DNA from: Bacteroidales bacterium
Lineage (GTDB): Bacteria > Bacteroidota > Bacteroidia > Bacteroidales > GCA-2748055
Length of the DNA stretch: 7,344 bases
Reading direction: 5' to 3'
Assembly (NCBI GenBank): GCA_029934875.1
Contig: JAOZLK010000215.1
Coordinates: 1-7,344, forward strand
Under the pieces are notes generated by a model. It saw nothing but the letters and a program-made list of their open reading frames with translations. It did not search any database and was not told where the DNA came from. The translations under genes were made by a program, and so were the position numbers. The number at the start of each line of letters is the position of its first letter. Positions within the stretch are counted from its first letter, which is position 1. This document shows positions 1 to 6,454 of the stretch, in pieces.

Positions 1-2874
1 ATTTTGTTCCCCTGGAAGCAGGGAGAGGTAATTGTCGCTCCAGAAAGAAGGCAGAATCTCCAGGCCTGAGACCGGGTCAACAAGCTTCAGATTAGTCATC
101 AGGGCAATGCTTTTGCCGGTGTTGGATACCTGGACAGTGTAAGCTGTATAAGCCTCACTGCTTTCAAGCTTCTCTGTTTCAACGCTAAGATCAGGAACCG
201 GAAGTTGATTGAATGATTTGAAATCGTTCTTTGTACTCAGCCAGTAGAAATTGTCGGTGAGTGACACTCCTGAAGGGCTCCTCATCTCAATTTTCAGAAA
301 ACAAAGGTCTTCAGTGACTGGCACCACTTCATCCAGTTCGTAGACCGAGTTTTCGCCCAGATCGATGGTTTCGGCTGACTTCCAGAAAGCCTCCAGCTTT
401 TCATTATACAGCACGGATGAAACATGGATTTGGGTCCTTGCTTCCAGTGATGCATTAATCAGCTCAATTTTGTGGCTCTTCCTGTTGAACTGACAGGAAA
501 GAGGGGCTGCTGATTTTTTGGTGCCATAGAAGCCGCCATGAGCCTGGAGGTACCAGTCGTAAACCTGCCAGACCATGCTGGGCCAGCTGGAATTGGATTT
601 CCACAGGAGTATGCCACTGGAATTTTTCCATAACTGCGAATTTACTGACTCAAGACAGGCCCTGTAAACATCATGGTTCAGTAGCTGGCATTTATCCAGG
701 TAATTCTCAATCCCTGAGTAACTGGAGTCGGGAGCGCCATAGGAGGAACGAATGATGTCGTCGTAGTGGGAGAATTTGCGTTTATCACTTCCACTGAAAT
801 TGATGGCATCATGATAGGCCCACACACCATCAAGCGGGAAACGTCCTGGTTTCCAGCTCTCTCCCGCATTGGGCATGAAGCGTTTTACAGATTCAAATTC
901 GGGGACGCCACTGGGACCGATCTCAGAGCTGAATCCGCTCAACTTGGGCTCGCTGAAGTAGGCTTCAGGGAGAATGGTATGGTAGGGTCCCCCTCCATGC
1001 AGGCCATCGCCATTGGATATTTTCAGGTAGTGTTTGGAATCCCTGCCATCGTGTTGGGGCAGGATCTTATTCATGATGAGCGCTTCTCTCGGATTGGGCC
1101 CTTCGTTTCCCCCGCACCAGATAATCAGTGAGGGATGGTTCCTGTATCTTTTTACCAGCTGGATGGAAGCCTTTTCGAAAAGGGACTGCTCCGGACTCAT
1201 CCCAGGTGTATTTTTGAAAGTTCCCCAGAAATCGTTGAGGAAATCCTGCCACAGGAGGATGCCATGCCGATCGGCCAGTTCATAAAATATTTCCGGAGGT
1301 GCACCGGTGGGACCCCAGACCCGCAGCATGTTCAGGTTGGCATGTTTGCTCAGCAGGATCTCCTTCTCATAGCGGTCGGCGGTCCAGTTCAGCATCATAT
1401 CCAGAACCCAGTTGCCTCCCTTGATATAGATCTCCTTTCCATTAAGCTTATATACCCTTTCATTGGCTCCCATATAGGTCTCCACTTCACGAATCCCGAA
1501 GAGAATCTCTTCACCTGCCTTCTTATCTGAACTGATGGCTTCGATGGATAAGTCGTAAAGGGCGGCTTCTCCATATCCCTGGGGCCACCATAGTTCCGGG
1601 TTTTTCATCCGCAGCTGAGGCATATTGGAGTGATCCCAAAGAAACTCGATGGTATCACCAGCAGCAACTGTAAATGACTGCTGCACCTCAATTTGCATGT
1701 TTTCTTTTGTAATGGTGGCTTTGATGGTGCCTTCCATGCTTTCTGATGAGTGGTTCACCAGGTCGGTGGAAATGCACACATCGGCAAAGGCTGTGGAAGG
1801 CAGGGGCAGGTCGGATGTTACATATAGGTTGTCAATCTCCAGGGGATCGCTGGCATGAATAAACACTTCCTCGCTAATCCCCATGTCACGGTCGCGAACG
1901 GCCGGTATCCAGTCCCATCCAATCACATCCCATTTTGTGTAATCCTTGCTGATCATGCCGTTGGCCATGTTTAAGCCGGGAGGAGCCAGGGGGGTGAGGG
2001 GAGGATCTGCCGGTATTCCCGGATGATCGGGCGGATAGATGGCGATGGCCAGGGTGTTACTGCCTTTCATTTTTGCCAGCTCTGAAATGTCGAACCTGAA
2101 AAAGCGTTCCATCCCCACTACTTCCGAGGTATCGGCCAGGAGCTGGCCATTGAGCCAGACCTCTGCACGATAGTTGATTTCGCCAAGGGTCAACCAGATC
2201 ATCTTCCCGCTGAAATTCCCAGGGATGCTAAATGTTTTACGATACCAGTAGGGCGAGAGCCAGGGATTCTTTCCTTCAATATGACTGTACTGCCCCAGGT
2301 CGAATTTTTCATTGAATTCGTCACTCAGATCGGGGATCAACATGTTGTTGGTACCCAGGTAGGGGTTGGGATAGATTCCATTGCGCACCATCACTGACAG
2401 GGCAGTGGCAGGCAGGGATGTGGATTTCCAATCCCTGAGATTTATCTTCTTTTTTGACAGGGCAGCACCATCCTTCCCGGCCAGGAGGGAGGATATAACA
2501 CTCCAGTCCTCCCGAAGCAGAACCGCATTCTCAGGGAGAGGGGAGAGGGGCGCACCCCCGATTGTGAAGGAGGCCGTTTTGCTGCTAAGCTCACTCTGTC
2601 CATCAGAAGCAACTACCTTCCACTGGTGCTTTCCATAGGAGAGGGCGAAGGGAATGAACCAATTTTCCCTGACACCCGATGCCATTTCGATTCCGTCGAT
2701 CCAAACCTGGTAGCTGTACCCTTCAAGGGGGAGCCAGGTAAGTTCGGGCATGTTGTTTAAAATGATCTCCTCCTGTGAAGGCCGGGTTAGTTCAAGAGTA
2801 GCGGTATTTGAATTTTGTGCTGAGGCCAGGCTTGACAATAGAAGAACCAGCCCTAAAAAAATCACATTTTTCAT
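1..2874 (-). CDS. Secreted glycoside hydrolase family 2 enzyme, exo-beta-glucosaminidase / endo-beta-mannosidase subfamily (3' end missing)
   Basis: The minus strand is open for 958 codons from the ATG at 2874 to the window edge, with no stop, so the C-terminus is missing. Residues 1-19 are a signal peptide with an ASA|Q cleavage site. Residues about 24-112 form an extra Ig/FN3-like module ahead of the GH2 core. The GH2 sugar-binding domain runs from about 122 to 300 (YWYRK at 209-213, WLNG at 240-243), an Ig-like sandwich follows to about 440, then the TIM barrel (GGNW 486-489, RVWG 518-521). The acid/base is predicted as E591 in CGGNEG after NHPS (579-582), and the nucleophile as E651 in SSEIG. 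The last 43 residues (VSNTGK, LPSFWSDNY, LLPGE) strongly resemble the Ig_GlcNase domain typical of CsxA-type exo-beta-D-glucosaminidases and mannosylglycoprotein endo-beta-mannosidases. CsxA chitosanases are known to carry Asp as acid/base, so Glu here favours a mannosidase-like activity; that is inference. The gene begins 9 bases after the upstream GH stop, so it is the last visible operon member. A T9SS tail may follow outside the window. Confidence 0.93.
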   Translation of the reverse strand, partial: MKNVIFLGLVLLLSSLASAQNSNTATLELTRPSQEEIILNNMPELTWLPLEGYSYQVWIDGIEMASGVRENWFIPFALSYGKHQWKVVASDGQSELSSKTASFTIGGAPLSPLPENAVLLREDWSVISSLLAGKDGAALSKKKINLRDWKSTSLPATALSVMVRNGIYPNPYLGTNNMLIPDLSDEFNEKFDLGQYSHIEGKNPWLSPYWYRKTFSIPGNFSGKMIWLTLGEINYRAEVWLNGQLLADTSEVVGMERFFRFDISELAKMKGSNTLAIAIYPPDHPGIPADPPLTPLAPPGLNMANGMISKDYTKWDVIGWDWIPAVRDRDMGISEEVFIHASDPLEIDNLYVTSDLPLPSTAFADVCISTDLVNHSSESMEGTIKATITKENMQIEVQQSFTVAAGDTIEFLWDHSNMPQLRMKNPELWWPQGYGEAALYDLSIEAISSDKKAGEEILFGIREVETYMGANERVYKLNGKEIYIKGGNWVLDMMLNWTADRYEKEILLSKHANLNMLRVWGPTGAPPEIFYELADRHGILLWQDFLNDFWGTFKNTPGMSPEQSLFEKASIQLVKRYRNHPSLIIWCGGNEGPNPREALIMNKILPQHDGRDSKHYLKISNGDGLHGGGPYHTILPEAYFSEPKLSGFSSEIGPSGVPEFESVKRFMPNAGESWKPGRFPLDGVWAYHDAINFSGSDKRKFSHYDDIIRSSYGAPDSSYSGIENYLDKCQLLNHDVYRACLESVNSQLWKNSSGILLWKSNSSWPSMVWQVYDWYLQAHGGFYGTKKSAAPLSCQFNRKSHKIELINASLEARTQIHVSSVLYNEKLEAFWKSAETIDLGENSVYELDEVVPVTEDLCFLKIEMRSPSGVSLTDNFYWLSTKNDFKSFNQLPVPDLSVETEKLESSEAYTAYTVQVSNTGKSIALMTNLKLVDPVSGLEILPSFWSDNYLSLLPGEQN

Positions 2875-2883
2875 TATCCATTT

Positions 2884-5058
2884 TTAATTTATCAGGAGCT
2901 TTTCAATTTTTTCGAGACCGTACTGATCCTTGATCTTCACAAAATACACACCTTCCGGGAAAGTATCCAGCATGGCCACATATTCATTTGATGCCACGAT
3001 CCTGTCGAGCATCACAGATTTTCCTGAAATCTCAAGGATCTCCACTTCGGTGATGGGGATATCATTTTTCACTGTAACTGACCTATTTGCAGGATTTGGA
3101 AAAAGGCTAAATTCCGGAGCCCTGCCTTCAAGGTAACGCTGACTGATGCCTACAGTAGGATCATCATTTTCCAGGGTGTCGGAGATAGAAAGTGCGCCCT
3201 CGATGAGCATACTCCCCGAATCGGGCCTGAATCCATTTGCATCCAGGTAATACTTGTAGTTTCCACCTGCCAACTCCATGGATACCTGTCCTGCTTCATC
3301 TGTAAGATAATACTTTCCAGCCACCTGGACCATAGCTCCCTTCAGGGGAAGGATCCCTTCGGCAGTTCGGCCAAATATACTAAAGTCGCACGTATAGCCC
3401 TGTGGCTCCGGCATTGTGCTTCCTTCAGCCAGGATATATGTTGCAGAGTAGGGAGGCAGGCTAAACAACATTCCCTCTTCCATTGGAGCAGAGTAGGCTT
3501 CAATATCCTTATAGTTATCCGGTCCCCCGGCATCATAAGTTGCGTTATCATAGCCATTCACCATCACCTCCCTGCTAAAGGGATTATCTTCTGTGGGGGA
3601 GAGGGTATGCCAGTAGAAGCGCTCCCCAGCTGAAAAACTTTCCAGGTTCAAAGCAGCTGAAACAATTCGCTCACTCTTATTTATAAGAACAATTCCCACA
3701 TGTCCCGATGAAAATGCCGAGCAGAACAAATCCAGGTCTTTGGAGGATGAAAGGGAGCTTCCCACGGAGACATCTCCAAGCACCCTTTTGAAAAAGTGGG
3801 TGTAGAAGAAGGGTGCCCTGGGGGAATATGCCGGAAGCCCTTCCACAGTCGGATTATCCTTCTGGTTTGTGATCAGGCCATGTGAATCACCATCCTGGTA
3901 TCCCCAGACCAGGTTCCACCTTGAGGAGAGGCCAATGCCTGTGTTTATGATTCCCTTAAATCCAAGCATCGAAAAGAGCCCATTGGTACAGCTCACATTT
4001 TGTTTTCTGCCTGAATACCTGGTGTTCCATTCAGTTTCCACTAGAGGGACAAAGGGATCACAATATTGATTTACAAGATTGTCGATGTAACCTTTATCCT
4101 TGTAATACACATCGATTGCACTCAAAATCTCGTCCACGCCGGCGTTTTCATGGTTGCCGTAATACTTGTGAAGACTGTAAAAGTCAGCATTGTTCCCCAG
4201 TGTATCAAGAACTGTCCTGTTCCAGGCATCATACCGGCTCGTAAAACCGATGACGGCTCCGATTTTAATCTCTGTACCTATTTCCGAGGCAGCTGCCCGC
4301 ATGGAGTCCAGGAAGACTTTGCAATGTGTGGCATATAAGGAAGCAGTGAGCTTGATGGGCTGGCCATCCTGGTTTTTGGAGGTGTCGATTTCGTAACCGG
4401 CCTCCCATTTCCCATAGTTCTCATTGCCAATTTCCCAGAATTTGGTTCTGCCATTGTCGTAACGTACCCACTCAGCTGCATGGTGAGCAGCCTTTTGGAC
4501 GGGTTGAGCAGACGTTCCGTATCGGGCATAGGAATAGTTGACCACATGAACTCCATGGCTCTCGGTGGAGTCTCTCAGGCGATAGTAGCTATCCAGTGAA
4601 AGGTAGTCCTTCCCGGGCTCATCACCCCATTTGATGGTGGTTTTCTCTACCCCCTTTACGATGTAGGAGTCCACATCAGCTGGCCTGTCAGGCTTAATGG
4701 CATCCCAGAAGTAGTAATTGGATCCCGAGCCCCCGGGAAAACGGTAAAAGGGCATTTTCAGGTTTCTGATATGCTCTACCAGTCCGGGTTTATCATAGTA
4801 CTTACCCCCGAAAAAAGTATTCAGGTTATAGCCTCCAATGAGGGGGGATATTTTAATCAGGGTGTCGGCGGGGTAAACCCTTATCACCACCTCGGGAATT
4901 GTGTCAGGCAACTCTTGTTCAATATAATCCGGGGTCACTGCCTCAACAGCCTGCCAGTAATCGTTAAAGAAGCCGGGTATCTCCTTGTCATTATTCTGTC
5001 CCAGAGCGGCGACAACTGTCAGCAGGAATATTCCTGCTGTGGATAGAAATTTCATCAT
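2884..5058 (-). CDS. Secreted clan GH-A glycoside hydrolase (GH51/GH39-like) with T9SS type A sorting domain
   Basis: This 724-residue protein is probably an extracellular retaining glycosidase, perhaps alpha-L-arabinofuranosidase-like, though family and substrate are not certain. Residues 1-20 are a signal peptide (MMKF start, hydrophobic core, cleavage before QNND). The TIM barrel spans about 65-420: RFPGG at 106-110 is the usual early-strand motif, WEIGNENYG at 208-216 carries the predicted acid/base E213, SLHKYYG at 295-301 lies between, and VETEWN at 340-345 carries the predicted nucleophile E343, as in the TEWN/DEWN motifs of GH39 and GH51. A C-terminal beta domain follows (about 425-545), as in GH51. 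Residues about 557-630 look like a carboxypeptidase-regulatory-like sandwich (GAMVQVAG, LTDEAGQ). Residues about 649-724 are the T9SS sorting domain (FSLFPNP, PEGVYFVKI). The start is the first of two adjacent ATGs, 24 bases after the mutarotase-like gene; the second ATG would cost one residue. Both catalytic Glu are present, so it appears active. Confidence 0.9.
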   Translation of the reverse strand: MMKFLSTAGIFLLTVVAALGQNNDKEIPGFFNDYWQAVEAVTPDYIEQELPDTIPEVVIRVYPADTLIKISPLIGGYNLNTFFGGKYYDKPGLVEHIRNLKMPFYRFPGGSGSNYYFWDAIKPDRPADVDSYIVKGVEKTTIKWGDEPGKDYLSLDSYYRLRDSTESHGVHVVNYSYARYGTSAQPVQKAAHHAAEWVRYDNGRTKFWEIGNENYGKWEAGYEIDTSKNQDGQPIKLTASLYATHCKVFLDSMRAAASEIGTEIKIGAVIGFTSRYDAWNRTVLDTLGNNADFYSLHKYYGNHENAGVDEILSAIDVYYKDKGYIDNLVNQYCDPFVPLVETEWNTRYSGRKQNVSCTNGLFSMLGFKGIINTGIGLSSRWNLVWGYQDGDSHGLITNQKDNPTVEGLPAYSPRAPFFYTHFFKRVLGDVSVGSSLSSSKDLDLFCSAFSSGHVGIVLINKSERIVSAALNLESFSAGERFYWHTLSPTEDNPFSREVMVNGYDNATYDAGGPDNYKDIEAYSAPMEEGMLFSLPPYSATYILAEGSTMPEPQGYTCDFSIFGRTAEGILPLKGAMVQVAGKYYLTDEAGQVSMELAGGNYKYYLDANGFRPDSGSMLIEGALSISDTLENDDPTVGISQRYLEGRAPEFSLFPNPANRSVTVKNDIPITEVEILEISGKSVMLDRIVASNEYVAMLDTFPEGVYFVKIKDQYGLEKIEKLLIN

Positions 5059-5082
5059 AAAGCTTCTCTATTTTATTCGATT

Positions 5083-6444
5083 TTAATGGACGACTAGCAT
5101 CCTTTTCTGTAGCTGCTGGCCTTTACTACTTAAACTGTAAAAATATAATCCTTCCGGCAAAGCTGAAGCATTAAACAGAACTTTATGATTTCCGCGTTCA
5201 TGGGCTTCGTCGATGAGAACTTTTACACTTTGACCAAGGGCATTAAAAACCTCAATTCTGGCTTGTCCTTTGTCTGCTATCATGTATTCTATCAGGGTTT
5301 CATAGTCCACAGGATTTGGTGTGTTTTGAGAGAGAGAAATGTCCCCGGCAGACGCACTTTCAAAAGGATATGTGCCAGTGGAAACACCTTTTATATTCAG
5401 CATGATGCTTCTCTCAGGATCCATTTCATACTCCTCAATTCTAATGGTGTCGTCGCTCAAAGAAATTGCAGCAACGCCCTTGTAGTTGGAGGGCAGTTCT
5501 GCCAGGAAGGCATAATAGGATTTTAACACGGTCTCATCCACATCAATCTCTTCGTACAATTTCTTTCCGAATATAGTGTCTGTCTCCAGCAATTCGGGCC
5601 AGGCCTGGTGAAGACCCGTAGAACCAAATTCCAGGCCTCTTGCAAAAGCAGCTCCGTTCCTCAGGCGCAACCAGAGGTTCAGCCAGGGATATTCGTCAAT
5701 CGGCCAAAGATAACCCACCATCAGGTTCAGGGATGGATTCACAGCACTTACCCAGGCGTATTCTTTTTTTTCGTCCAGAATGTAGGTCACAACTGCCGAG
5801 TTCCAGGAGTGATCGGTGGCCAGGTATCTGAGATCGGTGGCATCTCCATCAACCAACGCGTCCGGCCAGGTGAAAATATCCTCGGTGCCGGGAGGCAGTG
5901 GGCCACTTTGTGAAAATCCACTGTCCACCCGGGTGTCCACAATGCATGTTTCATCCAGGAGCGGTGCCCCGATGGTGGGATGCTGAACCAGGTTGAACAC
6001 CCTGGTACTGTCGGTGTGATTTGAGATCTCTTCAACAATTTTAAATACGGATGATCCGGAACCCTGGTAAATCTTCCGGTTCATGCCCAGTTTTACGATG
6101 GGCAGAAGGCAAGACATTTCCACCAGCTTTGTATTTTCATCGGGATTAGATTCACCAAGCAGAGTCCATTTGATTTTTGATGCTTCTCCATGAAAGGGAA
6201 TGCCCAGGGCCTCATCTTCCGGCGAGGAGGGTCCCCAGTGGTCGAAGCAGATGAAATGCCCGTAATCATGAAGAACATTTACATCATTGGAGTTGAGACT
6301 CAGGCTTTTGATAGTCCCGCCATTCAGTGAGATATTCATTTTTGCAATGCCATTATCCATGCTTACCGTTTGGGCAGTGAGCTTTGTGGGGATAATTAGG
6401 GCTAAAAGTATGAATAACAGATGTTTGTATATCTTCGTTTTCAA
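5083..6444 (-). CDS. Secreted galactose-mutarotase-like beta-sandwich protein with T9SS type A sorting domain (probable TTG start)
   Basis: With the TTG start chosen here the product has 453 residues. Residues 1-24 are a signal peptide (KTKIYKH, then a long hydrophobic run, cleavage LTA|Q). Residues about 26-290 resemble the aldose-1-epimerase/galactose-mutarotase-like sandwich: an early strand with LNGGTIKSLSL, FDHWG (67-71), PFHGEAS (83-89), NLVQHPTIG (151-159) recalling the NxxxH catalytic-His strand of mutarotases, and GLEFGSTG (270-277) where mutarotases have a Glu-containing motif. The match is at fold level, so enzymatic epimerase activity is not established; it may instead bind sugar or be a lyase- or hydrolase-related sandwich. 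Residues about 369-453 are a textbook T9SS sorting domain (SLSQNTPNP, IEVFNALGQ, LPEGLYFYSL). It sits between the lactonase-like gene and the GH-A hydrolase in one operon. An in-frame ATG at 6507 would add 21 charged residues before the signal peptide and overlap the upstream gene by 56 bases, which is less likely. Confidence 0.82.
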   Translation of the reverse strand: MKTKIYKHLLFILLALIIPTKLTAQTVSMDNGIAKMNISLNGGTIKSLSLNSNDVNVLHDYGHFICFDHWGPSSPEDEALGIPFHGEASKIKWTLLGESNPDENTKLVEMSCLLPIVKLGMNRKIYQGSGSSVFKIVEEISNHTDSTRVFNLVQHPTIGAPLLDETCIVDTRVDSGFSQSGPLPPGTEDIFTWPDALVDGDATDLRYLATDHSWNSAVVTYILDEKKEYAWVSAVNPSLNLMVGYLWPIDEYPWLNLWLRLRNGAAFARGLEFGSTGLHQAWPELLETDTIFGKKLYEEIDVDETVLKSYYAFLAELPSNYKGVAAISLSDDTIRIEEYEMDPERSIMLNIKGVSTGTYPFESASAGDISLSQNTPNPVDYETLIEYMIADKGQARIEVFNALGQSVKVLIDEAHERGNHKVLFNASALPEGLYFYSLSSKGQQLQKRMLVVH

Positions 6445-6454
6445 TGTTTGATTA
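6442..6454 (-). promoter_or_regulatory. Stop-to-TTG start junction of the mutarotase-like gene
   Basis: On the minus strand the upstream stop TAA (6454-6452) is followed by seven bases and then TTG (6444-6442). The codons after TTG encode a compact signal peptide with Lys residues immediately before the hydrophobic run. No Shine-Dalgarno-like purine block is visible, as is common in Bacteroidota, so ribosomes may reach this start by coupling with or reinitiation from the upstream gene. The choice of start rests on signal-peptide geometry and spacing, not on a ribosome-binding motif. Confidence 0.5.

Noticed and set aside
766..2638. Plus-strand open frames (766-1131, 1034-1285, 1135-1530, 1649-1858, 2381-2638)
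   Set aside because: They are antisense to the GH2 gene, whose minus-strand frame is continuous with clear catalytic motifs; their translations show no recognisable domain.
1..2874. Assignment of the GH2 protein as a LacZ-type beta-galactosidase
   Set aside because: The C-terminal Ig_GlcNase-like block, the NHPS...CGGNEG and SSEIG motifs and the domain order fit the glucosaminidase/mannosidase subfamily better.
5059..5082. Internal promoter or terminator in the 24-base gap before the GH-A gene
   Set aside because: The gap is A/T-rich but too short for a Bacteroidota promoter with -33/-7 elements, and there is no inverted repeat.
2930..6038. Other short frames on both strands inside the GH-A and mutarotase-like genes
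   Set aside because: They are out-of-frame or antisense shadows of strongly supported genes, with low-complexity or unrecognisable products.
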